NCBI GenBank assembly: GCA_044348085.1
Contig: JBIKTM010000009.1
Span: 1 to 64,000 of the forward strand
Reading direction: 5' to 3'
DNA from: Verrucolacustris sp044348085
GTDB lineage: Bacteria; Verrucomicrobiota; Verrucomicrobiia; Methylacidiphilales; Verrucolacustridaceae
Length of the DNA: 64,000 nucleotides
Position numbers and translations under genes: made by a program
Shown: positions 24,829 to 33,610 of the stretch, piece after piece
Layout: every line of letters starts with the position of its first letter
Position numbering within the stretch: position 1 is the first letter of the stretch
Notes under the pieces: generated by a model
Seen by the model: the letters and a program-made list of their open reading frames with translations, nothing else
Database searches by the model: none
Told to the model about the DNA's origin: nothing

Positions 24829-24908
24829 GGGGTGCGTAGACTAGCCCTATCTGGCGCGATAACAAATGAGAGAGTTGGTATTCGTTAAAGAAAGTTTATA
24901 ACGGATCC

Positions 24909-25463
24909 GTGCAACATCGGCTCAAAAAGCTGCTTCACCGGATGAGGCTGAGTCCGGAGCATATTCAGGCAGGGAGGGTGGGGAAGTGGTTGGGAAAGCA
25001 CGGGGTGAATCCAGACCTGTGGAGTTTTCGTAGGGGTCCAGTGGCGAGGGCGATGGTGGCCGGTTTGTTACCGGCTACGAGCCCCTTGCTGGGGTTGCAT
25101 CATGTTTTAGCGGTCGTGTTAGCAGTGCTTTTAAGGGCGAACGTGCCCACGGCGGTGGTGCTGCAAGCTGCAAACAACCCTTTGACGATTCCTATCTACT
25201 ACACAATGGCGTATCAAGTAGGGGAGGTTTTGTTGGGTAGACCTGCAAAATATGAGACTCAAATTGCGGAAAAGATTAAGAAACTAGATGAGACGGAGGG
25301 GATTCAAGCGAAGTTGAGGATGTTGGCGGGGGAGTTGGCTATGGTGGCGGTTCCGTTGATGGTGGGGTGTACCGTTATTGGGGTGGTTGTTTCAGTTGCT
25401 GGGTATGGGCTGATCTATGCGATATGGCCAGATGAACCCGGGGAAAAGAGGGAGGGAGGGTAG
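24909..25463 (+). CDS. DUF2062 domain membrane protein
   Basis: A 184-residue protein from GTG 24909. VARAMVAGLLPATSPLLGLHHVLAVVLAVLLRANVPTAVV and NNPLTIPIYYTMAYQVGEVLLG match the two-helix core of DUF2062, in which the N-P-x-T motif is conserved. A third hydrophobic segment lies near the C-terminus. Function unknown; DUF2062 often occurs fused to glycosyltransferases but not here. It converges on glpX, 28 bp away. Confidence 0.8.
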   Translation: MQHRLKKLLHRMRLSPEHIQAGRVGKWLGKHGVNPDLWSFRRGPVARAMVAGLLPATSPLLGLHHVLAVVLAVLLRANVPTAVVLQAANNPLTIPIYYTMAYQVGEVLLGRPAKYETQIAEKIKKLDETEGIQAKLRMLAGELAMVAVPLMVGCTVIGVVVSVAGYGLIYAIWPDEPGEKREGG

Positions 25464-25491
25464 GTCTTCCGAAATAGAATAAAAAAGCCAG

Positions 25492-26538
25492 TTAAACGGA
25501 TCGCTCGCGTGAGGAGCTGCGAAGGTGAATGGTTTTATGTTCGAGATCGTGAACTGCGCGGATGTAGCGGACGGTACGGCTGCGGGCGCGCATGAGGATT
25601 GAATGGGTGATGGCTTTGTGACCGATGAGTTTGACCCCGGGTAAAAGAGGGCTTTCGATAATTCCTGTCGCGCAAAAAATCGCACTTTTTCCTGTTACGA
25701 TATCGGCAGAGCGAAATATGGTTTGAATCTCTTTTTCAGAAACGCCATGGACTTCTCGGGCTTTCGCCTCGGGATTGGGAAACCACATGCGGAGCTGGAT
25801 TTCTCCTCCCAACGAGTGAAGAGCCGTGGCGGTGAGAACTCCTTCTGGAGATCCGCCAATTCCAACATAGAGGTCGATACCTGAATCCGGAAGGGAGGGT
25901 GCGACAGCAGCTGTGATGTCTCCATCCGCAATCGTTCGGAGGGAAGCCCCTGCACGTCGGATAGACTCAATGAAGGCTTGGTTGCGGGGGCGATCGAGGA
26001 CGAGGACAACGAGTTCGCCTACTCTTTTGTGAAGAATCTTTGCCAGCCTCTGGAGTGTTTCCTCGAGCGGGGCATCCAGAAAGTTGGCATGGGGGTCTTG
26101 TTTGGAAAGAGCCTGTGCGACTGTGGGTCCATAGGCGATTTTGTGTGAATAGTAGCTGGGGATATTTCGCATAGCTGGTTGTTTGCTATCGGAGGGGACC
26201 TCCGTAGCGGCCATGACTGAGATTGCGTTAGGGGATCCTTTGGAAAGATTGGTGGTACCGTCCACGGGATCGAGGGCAATATTAAAGCGGGGTGCCGTGG
26301 GTCCCCATTTTCCTAGTCGATCCCCTAGAAAAATTCCGGGGGCTTTATCTTTGATTCCTTCCCCGATGACTACCTCGCCGCGAATATCCACGAGGTCAAA
26401 GACACCTTGAATCGCATCACAAGCGGCCGCATCAGCAGCGTTTTTATCTCCTTGTCCGATAAACCGCATTGCGTTGAGGGCCGCATTTTCTGTGGCTCGA
26501 ACAAATTCGAATTCAATCGTGCGTTCAGGATCGAGCAT
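25492..26538 (-). CDS. glpX: Fructose-1,6-bisphosphatase class II (GlpX)
   Basis: A 348-residue protein with the GlpX signatures: GDKNAADAAACDAI, VVIGEGIKDKAP, NIALDPVDGTTNLSKG (metal site D-P-V-D-G-T-T), and GIGGSPEGVLTATALHSLGGE. It removes the 1-phosphate of fructose 1,6-bisphosphate, a committed gluconeogenic step. With FbaB and PPDK elsewhere in the window it makes a gluconeogenic set. Some class II enzymes also hydrolyse sedoheptulose bisphosphate. Confidence 0.94.
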   Translation of the reverse strand: MLDPERTIEFEFVRATENAALNAMRFIGQGDKNAADAAACDAIQGVFDLVDIRGEVVIGEGIKDKAPGIFLGDRLGKWGPTAPRFNIALDPVDGTTNLSKGSPNAISVMAATEVPSDSKQPAMRNIPSYYSHKIAYGPTVAQALSKQDPHANFLDAPLEETLQRLAKILHKRVGELVVLVLDRPRNQAFIESIRRAGASLRTIADGDITAAVAPSLPDSGIDLYVGIGGSPEGVLTATALHSLGGEIQLRMWFPNPEAKAREVHGVSEKEIQTIFRSADIVTGKSAIFCATGIIESPLLPGVKLIGHKAITHSILMRARSRTVRYIRAVHDLEHKTIHLRSSSRERSV

Positions 26539-26641
26539 AAGAGTCTGATTGTAAGGGATTAAGTTGAATATCCAAGGTCAGTTTTTTGATCCATGAGGCG
26601 GTAGCTTGACTAGGAGGATGGTTGGTATTAAATACGTTCTT

Positions 26642-27241
26642 ATGCGTAAATTGTTGATTCTGGCCATTTTCGGCTTACTGAGCGATTCGCTTAGAGCTGA
26701 GGATAGTTCGGGTGTTCCAGATTTTCGGCCAGCGAAGGTGGAACCGACAACCGTTGGGGCGGAGGCTCCTGCGGCGAATGTTGTGCAAGTTCCGGATGGG
26801 ATGAAGGTCGATCTGCCTGTCGAGCAGGATGAGTCCGTTAGTTTAAATAAAATTTATACTTATCTAAACGATTCCGACCCGCGCAGGAAAGCGCCGCCTC
26901 CGCCAGATAATCAGATGATGCTTTATGAACCCAAGTATTGGGATCACGGCGCTATTTTAGCTAAGGACAGGCTGGATCGTCAGGGAAATATCTTTGTGAT
27001 CAACTGGCAGAATGATGGGGAACCTAGTGATTTCACTGTTCGGCTTGATTATAGGCAGGCGATGACCCGAGAGAGAGTGATGACAAAGACCCAGGAGTAT
27101 AAAAACTTTGATGGTTATGAGAAGACTGTCCTCAAGGTGACGGGTGACGAATATCTTCGAGGTGGAGTGGTTCACTCTTGGCGGATTTCGATTGTCAGGA
27201 ATGGTAAGATTGTTGCGCAGAAAAAATCATTCATCTGGTAA
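26642..27241 (+). CDS. Exported protein of unknown function
   Basis: A 199-residue protein. The ATG at 26642 gives a standard signal peptide (MRKLLILAIFGLLSDSLRAED). An ATG at 26618, directly abutting an AGGAGG, would add eight residues; that ribosome site fits neither start well. The mature part has a Pro/Val-rich linker, then a compact domain (QNDGEPSDFTVRLDYRQ, GDEYLRGGVVHSWRISIVRNGKIVAQ). Predicted periplasmic or outer surface. I recognise no family. Confidence 0.65.
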   Translation: MRKLLILAIFGLLSDSLRAEDSSGVPDFRPAKVEPTTVGAEAPAANVVQVPDGMKVDLPVEQDESVSLNKIYTYLNDSDPRRKAPPPPDNQMMLYEPKYWDHGAILAKDRLDRQGNIFVINWQNDGEPSDFTVRLDYRQAMTRERVMTKTQEYKNFDGYEKTVLKVTGDEYLRGGVVHSWRISIVRNGKIVAQKKSFIW

Positions 27242-27295
27242 AAGGGAGTCGGTGCGCGGCCTTGTTTTTGCTGGGGCATTACTTAGGGTGGTTTT

Positions 27296-27751
27296 ATGGT
27301 GACGTTTCAAGGGGCGCATGAGGAGAGACTTTCAGAGGAGATCGAGAGAGAGCATGAGATCCGAAACTTAAAAGAGACCGTGTCAGCCCTGAGGGATGCC
27401 TTGGAAAAGCAGAAAGCGGGCACCGCCCAAGAGGTGGCTTTGGCCGTTGCCGAGGCTCATAACGAAGTTCGAGATCTTAAGGGAACCATTACTGAGATGA
27501 GAGATGAGCTGGAGCGGCGCAAAGCCGCAGGGGAAGAGGCGGTGCAAAAAGTTGTTGCTCAATCGGCTGAGGAAAGTCGACAACTTCAATCTTCCGTTCA
27601 AGCCTTGCGAGATCAGTTAGAGATGGAAAAGGCAAAACATAGTGAGGCAGAGCAGCTCATGCGAAGAACTCACCGAGATGAATCGGCAGAGTTGGAAAAA
27701 ACGATCCAGAGAATCCGTGGGGAATTGGAGGCATGCCGTGGCCAAAAGTAA
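27296..27751 (+). CDS. Coiled-coil protein coupled to adenylate cyclase
   Basis: A 151-residue, highly charged protein that is almost entirely heptad coiled coil. Three related segments recur: EIRNLKETVSALRDALEKQK, EVRDLKGTITEMRDELERRK and ESRQLQSSVQALRDQLEMEK, spaced about 40 residues apart, followed by a fourth, more degenerate copy. There is no signal or membrane segment. Its last 14 nt overlap the cyclase gene, and the ribosome site of the cyclase lies within it. I infer that it partners or scaffolds the cyclase; no family assigned. Confidence 0.7.
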   Translation: MVTFQGAHEERLSEEIEREHEIRNLKETVSALRDALEKQKAGTAQEVALAVAEAHNEVRDLKGTITEMRDELERRKAAGEEAVQKVVAQSAEESRQLQSSVQALRDQLEMEKAKHSEAEQLMRRTHRDESAELEKTIQRIRGELEACRGQK

Positions 27752-30008
27752 AAGCCACATCGACACGTTGAGTTTGGCCGAGGCCAAGATTTTGCTCGAG
27801 GTGGCCCGTAAGGTAGCGGATGGCCAGACTTTAGATGACCAATTAGAAACTCTGGTGACCTTGGTGACTGAGGCGACGGGTGCGGATCGTGGTACTCTCT
27901 TTGTTAATGATCCCTCGACTCAGGAGCTTTACAGTCGGGTCACTGTGGGAGGATTAAAGAGGGAGATTCGGATTCTCAACACCACGGGAATCGCGGGAAA
28001 TGTTTTTCAAACTGGAAAAGGGCTTTTGGTTAAGGACGTCTACAAAGATTCCCGTTTCAATAAAACAGTCGATGAACAGACAGGGTATCGGACGCGGTCG
28101 ATTGCTTGTGCTCCCATCAGGACCGTTCGAGGGGAGTTGATCGGTGTGGTTGAGGTATTGAATCGAAAAGGGGGGAAATCAGCCCACTTCACGCCCAAGG
28201 ATTTGAAGCTTCTGGAGGCGATGGCGATGCAGGCCTCGGTATCTCTTCAAAGAAGCCTTCTCATGGAGTTGGGCGAAAAGGAGAAGGCTAAGGAGGCTGA
28301 GTTTTTAAGTGTGGTATCGGAGATCTCTGGCGAGATTCAGCTTGGGAATCTGTTAGCTAAGATCATTCGTACTATTACGCGACTTCTTCACGCTGAACGT
28401 TCTACCCTTTTCATAAACGATGAGAAGACACAGGAGTTGCACACCGAAGTAGGGGAAGGTTTGGGCGCAACGCAGATTCGCTTTCCGAACCATCTGGGTA
28501 TAGCCGGAGCGGTTTTCACGAGCGGGCAGACGGTCAATATTCAGCACGCCTATGCGGACCTGAGATTTAATCCAGGTTTTGACAAGAAAACAGGGTTCTT
28601 TACCCGGTCGATTCTCTGCACCCCCGTGATCAACAAGGCGGGAAAAGTAATCGGTGCGACACAGGTTCTCAATAAGCGGGGTGGGGCCTTCACTCACGAG
28701 GATGAGGCGAAGTTGAAGGCATTCACGGCCCAAGTATCCGTCGCTTTAGAAAACGCAAAACTCTTCGATGACGTTCAAAACATGAAGAATTATGCGGAGT
28801 CGATGTTGGAAAGTATGTCGAACGCTGTAGTCACCCTCAATGAGGAGGGAGTAATTCAGACCTGTAATAAGGCCGGTTATCGGATTCTAAAAACCAGTGC
28901 CAAGGAGGTGCTTAAGAAAAAGGCGGCTGAGTTCTTTATCGGAAAAAATACATGGATTGATGAAAAGATTCGCTCTACCTCTGCTTCCAAAGAGCCCGCT
29001 CTTGTCATGGATGCAGAAATGGAGTGGGGTGGCGAGAAAGCGTCGGCCAATGTCAGCGTGCTTCCGCTCATCAGCGTCAAAGACAAGCCATTAGGGTCGT
29101 TGCTGATGATTGAAGACATCAGTGACGAGAAAAGGATGAAGGGAACGATGGCTCGTTACATGGACCCAGCGATTGCGGATCAGTTGATGGCAACAGGGAA
29201 AGAGGTCTTGGGTGGAAATATTAGTGAAGCGTCGGTTTTATTTTCCGATGTCCGAAGTTTCACTACTCTCACGGAGAGTCTTGGGGCACAAGGCACAGTG
29301 GGACTGCTCAATGAGTACTTCACTCTCATGGTGGATTGCCTTCAAAAAGAGGGTGGAATGTTGGACAAGTTTATCGGCGACGCAATTATGGCGATTTTTG
29401 GCCTGCCCTTGCCCAGGGAGGATGATGCCGATCGATCGGTTCGCGCAGGTATCGGAATGTTGGTTGAGTTAGACCGGTTCAACGCTGCCCGTAAAGAGAA
29501 GGGGATGATGGCCATTGATATGGGATTGGGCATCAATACGGATGAGATTGTCAGTGGAAACATTGGGTCCCCGAAGCGGATGAACTATACGGTGATCGGG
29601 GATGGAGTGAATCTGGCAGCCCGCTTAGAGACTGCCTGTAAACAGTATGGTGCGAAGATGCTGTTGAGTGATGCAACGGTCAAGAAACTGAAAGGTACTT
29701 ACCGGATGCGTGAGGCCGATCGGGTAATTGTTAAAGGAAAGACCGAGCCGGTGGTGATATACGAGTGCCTCGACTACCACACCGATGCCACTTTCCCCAA
29801 CCAAATGGAGGTCATCAATCAATTCAAGGACGGTTTGGCAAAGTACCGTAAGCAGGAGTGGGAGAAGGCTAGGGCTGCCTTCGGGGAGGCCCTGAAGGCC
29901 CATGCAGGGGATAAGCTCAGTAAGATTTATATCGAGCGTTGTGATTATTTCCAAAAAAATCCCCCAGGGGAGAAGTGGGACGGGGTTTGGATCATGAAGG
30001 AAAAATAG
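27738..30008 (+). CDS. GAF-GAF-PAS class III adenylate cyclase
   Basis: A 756-residue protein. GTG 27738 is chosen because GGAGG lies 6-7 nt upstream and it opens directly on a helix (AKSKSHIDTLSLAEAKIL). Domain order: GAF 1 (about 20-165), GAF 2 (about 190-345), PAS (about 355-475), class III nucleotide cyclase (about 490-675), charged C-tail. Both metal Asps are present (FSDVRSFT, FIGDAIMAIFG). The Lys in LDKFIGD and Asp in VIGDGVNLAARLE favour ATP over GTP. No membrane segment, so it should sense soluble ligands and make cAMP. It is translationally coupled to the coiled-coil gene. Confidence 0.9.
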   Translation: MAKSKSHIDTLSLAEAKILLEVARKVADGQTLDDQLETLVTLVTEATGADRGTLFVNDPSTQELYSRVTVGGLKREIRILNTTGIAGNVFQTGKGLLVKDVYKDSRFNKTVDEQTGYRTRSIACAPIRTVRGELIGVVEVLNRKGGKSAHFTPKDLKLLEAMAMQASVSLQRSLLMELGEKEKAKEAEFLSVVSEISGEIQLGNLLAKIIRTITRLLHAERSTLFINDEKTQELHTEVGEGLGATQIRFPNHLGIAGAVFTSGQTVNIQHAYADLRFNPGFDKKTGFFTRSILCTPVINKAGKVIGATQVLNKRGGAFTHEDEAKLKAFTAQVSVALENAKLFDDVQNMKNYAESMLESMSNAVVTLNEEGVIQTCNKAGYRILKTSAKEVLKKKAAEFFIGKNTWIDEKIRSTSASKEPALVMDAEMEWGGEKASANVSVLPLISVKDKPLGSLLMIEDISDEKRMKGTMARYMDPAIADQLMATGKEVLGGNISEASVLFSDVRSFTTLTESLGAQGTVGLLNEYFTLMVDCLQKEGGMLDKFIGDAIMAIFGLPLPREDDADRSVRAGIGMLVELDRFNAARKEKGMMAIDMGLGINTDEIVSGNIGSPKRMNYTVIGDGVNLAARLETACKQYGAKMLLSDATVKKLKGTYRMREADRVIVKGKTEPVVIYECLDYHTDATFPNQMEVINQFKDGLAKYRKQEWEKARAAFGEALKAHAGDKLSKIYIERCDYFQKNPPGEKWDGVWIMKEK

Positions 30009-30075
30009 AGATCGTCGTTTGCCAGCTGTAAGGCGGGATGGACGAATTCCCCAGAATCGCTACCCTTTCAAAGCG

Positions 30076-30147
30076 GGGTCGTTAGCTCAATGGTAGAGCT
30101 GCTCCCTTTTAAGGAGTAGGTTGTAGGTTCGAGTCCTACACGACCCA
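30076..30147 (+). tRNA. tRNA-Lys (anticodon TTT)
   Basis: A 72-nt cloverleaf. Acceptor arms GGGTCGT and ACGACCC pair perfectly, D stem GCTC/GAGC, anticodon stem GCTCC/GGAGT with loop CTTTTAA (anticodon TTT), T arm TGTAG-GTTCGAG-CTACA-type with GTTCGAGTC, discriminator A. CCA is not encoded. It ends only 8 nt before the uvrB start codon. Confidence 0.95.
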
Positions 30148-30155
30148 ATCTCTCA

Positions 30156-32222
30156 ATGAAATTCCAACTAGAATCCCCGTATCCTCCTGCAGGGGATCAG
30201 CCCGCAGCGATCGCGGCTCTTTTGCAAAGGCTGAAGGCTGGAGAAAAGCATAATGTTCTATTGGGGGTCACGGGCTCTGGAAAGACCTTCACCGTCGCCA
30301 ATGTAATCCAAGAAATGGGATTGCCCACACTGGTGATGAGTCACAACAAAACTCTCGCTGCTCAATTGTATAGTGAACTGAAGGGCTTCTTTCCTAAAAA
30401 CGCGGTTGAATATTTTGTTAGCTACTTTGACTACTACCAGCCTGAAGCTTACATTCCTCGAACCGATACCTATATTGAGAAAGATTCCTCCATCAATCAG
30501 GAGATCGAACGATTGCGACTTTCGGCAACCACCAGCCTTCTCACGCGAAAAGATGTCATCGTGGTGGCCAGTGTATCTTGCATCTATGGATTAGGATCTC
30601 CAGAGGACTATGAGAAGATGTTTATGATCCTCGAGCCTGGAATAAAGATCCCGCGTGAGGAGCTACTGGCCAAGTTGGTTGAGATTCAGTATGAGAGAAA
30701 CGACATGGCTCCCGAGCGTGGGCAGTTCAGGGTCCGCGGGGATGCGATAGAGATTCTTTTAGCCCATGAAGATGTCGGAATACGGGTCGAGCTCTTGGGA
30801 GACACCTTAGAGCGACTGACTCGATTTGAAGTGGGCACAGGTGTTGAACTTGGGCGGTTACCGAGAGAAATTCTGACCCCAGCACGGCACTATGTGACCT
30901 CTGAGGACAAACTTAAGCGGGGTATCACTGCAATTCGGGCTGAGTTAGCGGAGCGAATTGCTCAGTTTGAATCGGCGGGAAAGCTGCTGGAGGCTCAAAG
31001 ACTTAAGATGCGTACTGAGTACGATCTGGATTTGATGGAGGAGATGGGCACTTGTAGCGGAATCGAAAACTATAGTCGTCCGCTCAGCGGAAGAAAACCG
31101 GGAGAGAAACCCGGTACTCTGATTGATTTCTTCCCTGATGAGTTTCTTGTCGTCATGGATGAGAGCCATGCGACCGTGCCGCAAGTCGGCGGTATGTACG
31201 CGGGGGATCGCAGTCGTAAAACGGTGTTGGTGGAGCACGGATTTCGTCTTCCCTCGGCTCTCGATAACCGTCCTCTGAAGACAGAGGAGTTCCAAGCGAT
31301 GCTTCATCAAGTGATCTATGTTTCAGCAACTCCTGCGGACTTTGAGTTAGGAAAAGTCCGAGGTCAGGTCGTTGAGCAGGTTGTTCGCCCAACGGGCTTA
31401 CTCGATCCGCCGGTTCGAGTTCGTCCATTGAAGGGCCAAGTAGACGAGACGATCGCCCTTTGCCGTGAAAGGATAGCACGGCAGGAGAGAGTTCTTGTGA
31501 CAACCTTGACGCGCAGGACAGCCGAGGATCTTTCTGACTACTTGAAGGAGGCGGGTTTGAAGTCGCGTTACTTGCATGCGGAAGTGGATGCGATCGAGCG
31601 GGTCGAGATCTTACGGGAGTTACGGTCGGGGGAGATTGACGTTCTGGTAGGAATTAACCTTTTGAGAGAGGGCTTAGATCTGCCCGAGGTATCCCTAGTC
31701 TGCATCTTGGATGCGGATAAGGAGGGGTACTTGAGATCTGAGACTTCCTTGATCCAGACGGCAGGCCGCGCGGCACGGCATCTGAACGGGGAGGTCGTTT
31801 TGTTTGGAGACCGGATTACAAAATCGATGAAGGCGCTCTTAGACGTTACGGAGAAAAGGCGCGCGAAGCAGGAAGCCTATAATCGAGAGCATAATCTTGT
31901 TCCGCGATCGGTGCTTCGGGGCGTGCAGGAGAGTCTTCAGACGATTGTTCGGACTGCCCGGGGTATTCACGACAAAGTCGGCGGTGGTTCTGAATCAGCG
32001 GATGCGCAGGAGGTTCTCAAGCAATTGGAGGAGGAGATGTGGGAGGCCTCAGAAAAGCTTGAGTATGAGCGGGCGGCTTTGCTCCGGGATCAGATTGAGG
32101 ATTGGAAAAAAGCTCACCAGCTGACTGGTGCTCAAGAGGCTGGAAGTGTGCCTGGTCAGCGGGGCCAGTACACAAAGCCAAAGAGAGTTAGCGCAAAGAG
32201 CAAACTGAGTAGGTCGAAATAG
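30156..32222 (+). CDS. uvrB: Excinuclease ABC subunit B
   Basis: A 688-residue UvrB. GVTGSGKTFTVANVIQ is Walker A, YFVSYFDYYQPEAYIP is the beta-hairpin region that clamps DNA, VVMDESHATVPQVGGMY holds motif II, followed by helicase motifs V and VI (GINLLREGLDLPEVSLV, IQTAGRAARHLNGEV) and a C-terminal UVR motif (LKQLEEEMWEASEKLEYERA). UvrB verifies damage delivered by UvrA and recruits UvrC. The ATG lies 8 nt after tRNA-Lys, with no Shine-Dalgarno in the gap. The 3' end overlaps the PRTase-like gene by 35 nt. Confidence 0.96.
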   Translation: MKFQLESPYPPAGDQPAAIAALLQRLKAGEKHNVLLGVTGSGKTFTVANVIQEMGLPTLVMSHNKTLAAQLYSELKGFFPKNAVEYFVSYFDYYQPEAYIPRTDTYIEKDSSINQEIERLRLSATTSLLTRKDVIVVASVSCIYGLGSPEDYEKMFMILEPGIKIPREELLAKLVEIQYERNDMAPERGQFRVRGDAIEILLAHEDVGIRVELLGDTLERLTRFEVGTGVELGRLPREILTPARHYVTSEDKLKRGITAIRAELAERIAQFESAGKLLEAQRLKMRTEYDLDLMEEMGTCSGIENYSRPLSGRKPGEKPGTLIDFFPDEFLVVMDESHATVPQVGGMYAGDRSRKTVLVEHGFRLPSALDNRPLKTEEFQAMLHQVIYVSATPADFELGKVRGQVVEQVVRPTGLLDPPVRVRPLKGQVDETIALCRERIARQERVLVTTLTRRTAEDLSDYLKEAGLKSRYLHAEVDAIERVEILRELRSGEIDVLVGINLLREGLDLPEVSLVCILDADKEGYLRSETSLIQTAGRAARHLNGEVVLFGDRITKSMKALLDVTEKRRAKQEAYNREHNLVPRSVLRGVQESLQTIVRTARGIHDKVGGGSESADAQEVLKQLEEEMWEASEKLEYERAALLRDQIEDWKKAHQLTGAQEAGSVPGQRGQYTKPKRVSAKSKLSRSK

Positions 32223-32682
32223 GAGAGAGAAGCTCGGAACCTTTTGCCGAGGCAATTTCCAAAAGAGTCACGATTTCGACCAGCTCTCCCTTGCTTTGGC
32301 GTAGGATGGTCGCAGCTGAGGCCAGTTGAGATCCACGATGAAGTACATCGGCCACAAGGAGAAGGCGACAACCCTGAGGAATACTTTCCAAGTCTAAAAT
32401 GGGACCACGGCCCGTCGGCTGAATCACATTTAGTCCACAACCCGCGAAATAGGCGAGGGGTGCGGCAAGGGGAAGGGCGGCAGAATCGTACGCGATGACC
32501 TTTTCGATTCGACGACGTTGATACCTCTCATTGATATCCGCACAAGCGAAGCGGAACAGCTGCCCGTCCTGATAAATACCATCCGTGATATAGTTCGGTT
32601 CGCCAGCCCGTCTTGCACTTTCAATTGTCCGAATGGAACCGAGAAGCCGATCCCGTGTGCTTCGAAGAGCTGGAGATTTCAA
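32188..32682 (-). CDS. Phosphoribosyltransferase-like protein
   Basis: A 164-residue protein starting at TTG 32680-32682, which makes a TTGA overlap with the sigma factor stop; GGAGG lies 7 nt upstream, so the TTG is well supported. RLLLVADVLHRGSQLAS resembles the PRPP-binding loop of type I phosphoribosyltransferases (VVDDVxxTGxT), although the usual second Asp and Thr are replaced. YDSAALPLAAPLAYFAG resembles the orotate PRTase hood. Substrate unknown; could be catalytically altered. Its last 35 nt overlap uvrB, convergently. Confidence 0.6.
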   Translation of the reverse strand: MKSPALRSTRDRLLGSIRTIESARRAGEPNYITDGIYQDGQLFRFACADINERYQRRRIEKVIAYDSAALPLAAPLAYFAGCGLNVIQPTGRGPILDLESIPQGCRLLLVADVLHRGSQLASAATILRQSKGELVEIVTLLEIASAKGSELLSPISTYSVCSLR

Positions 32683-33533
32683 TCTTCGTCCTCCCCTTCG
32701 GGTTGTTCTCCTCCTTGAGGAATGGTTTCCAAGGCGGTCCGTAGCTTTTTGAGGGCCACATTCTGAATCTGTCGGATGCGCTCACGCGTTACTTTGAACT
32801 TCTTGCCAATTTGCTCCAGAGTGGGGGGAGTTTCGTCGGTTAAGGGGAAGCGGAGGGAAAGAATAGCCCGCTCCCGCTCGTCGAGAACATGAAGGACGCT
32901 GCGAAGTTGTTTAATGAGATTGCGACTTTCCAGATCCCGCCCGGGCATCACTACGGTTTCATCTGCGATAAGGTCGCCCAGTTCCGCATCCGCCTCATCG
33001 CCGACAAATGCGTTTAGAGAAGTGGGGCGCATGGAAATGCGACGAAGCTGACTAATCTTGGCCGCAGAGACTCCGCACTCTTTTGCCAACTCCTCATCGG
33101 TTGGTTCACGTCCAAGCTCATCGAAGAGTTGGATCGCAATCCTCCTCATTTTTGCAAGTTTATCGACCAAGTGAACGGGTAGGCGGATCGTTTTGGACTG
33201 GTTGGCAAGTGCGCGTCGGACCGCCTGTTTGATCCACCAAGCTCCGTAGGTACTGAACTTTGTGCCTCGGTTTGGGTCAAATCGTTCGACGCCTTTCATA
33301 AGGCCAATGTTGCCCTCGCTAATAAGGTCGAGAAGGGGAAGGCCAAGCCCCGCGTAGTCGTGGGCGATCTTTACCACGAGGCGGAGGTTGGCACGGATCA
33401 TCTGCTCGCGAGCCGCGCGATCACCACGTTTGATGCGTTTCCCTAGGCGCTGTTCATCCGCACGAGTCAGGAGGGGGATATCCCCAATTTCGCGGAGATA
33501 GGCACCGAGAGCACCGTCACGGAAATCGGTCAT
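32679..33533 (-). CDS. RNA polymerase sigma factor, sigma-70 family (group 2, RpoD/RpoS-like)
   Basis: A 284-residue sigma factor from ATG 33531-33533; a TTG at 33560 would add nine residues. It lacks region 1.1 and has region 1.2 (GALGAYLREIGDIPLLTRADE), region 2 (ANLRLVVKIAHDY, DLISEGNIGLMKGVERFDPNRGTKFSTYGAWWIKQAVRRALANQS), region 3 (EPTDEELAKECGVSAAKIS) and region 4 (PPTLEQIGKKFKVTRERIRQIQNVALKKLR). The strong region 2.4/4.2 conservation suggests recognition of near-consensus promoters. Probably an alternative, stress or stationary-phase sigma. It is coupled to the PRTase-like gene. Confidence 0.92.
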   Translation of the reverse strand: MTDFRDGALGAYLREIGDIPLLTRADEQRLGKRIKRGDRAAREQMIRANLRLVVKIAHDYAGLGLPLLDLISEGNIGLMKGVERFDPNRGTKFSTYGAWWIKQAVRRALANQSKTIRLPVHLVDKLAKMRRIAIQLFDELGREPTDEELAKECGVSAAKISQLRRISMRPTSLNAFVGDEADAELGDLIADETVVMPGRDLESRNLIKQLRSVLHVLDERERAILSLRFPLTDETPPTLEQIGKKFKVTRERIRQIQNVALKKLRTALETIPQGGEQPEGEDED

Positions 33534-33586
33534 AGGTAAAGAATGAGCCGTTTCTAACAAAAGGGAAAGGGGAACTGGTAGAGTAT

Positions 33587-33610
33587 TTAATTCCCTTAAA
33601 GGGGAATTAA
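33587..33610 (-). terminator. Inverted repeat at the ppdK stop codon
   Basis: TTAATTCCC and GGGAATTAA form a perfect 9-bp stem with a 6-nt loop. On the minus strand it begins at the stop codon of ppdK, so it can act as a terminator or 3' stabiliser of that mRNA, but there is no clear T tract after the stem. It also lies just upstream of the sigma factor gene. Confidence 0.45.

Noticed and set aside
27642..27737. N-terminal extension of the adenylate cyclase (ATG at 27642)
   Set aside because: The added 32 residues are the out-of-frame end of the coiled-coil gene, and the GTG at 27738 has a proper ribosome site.
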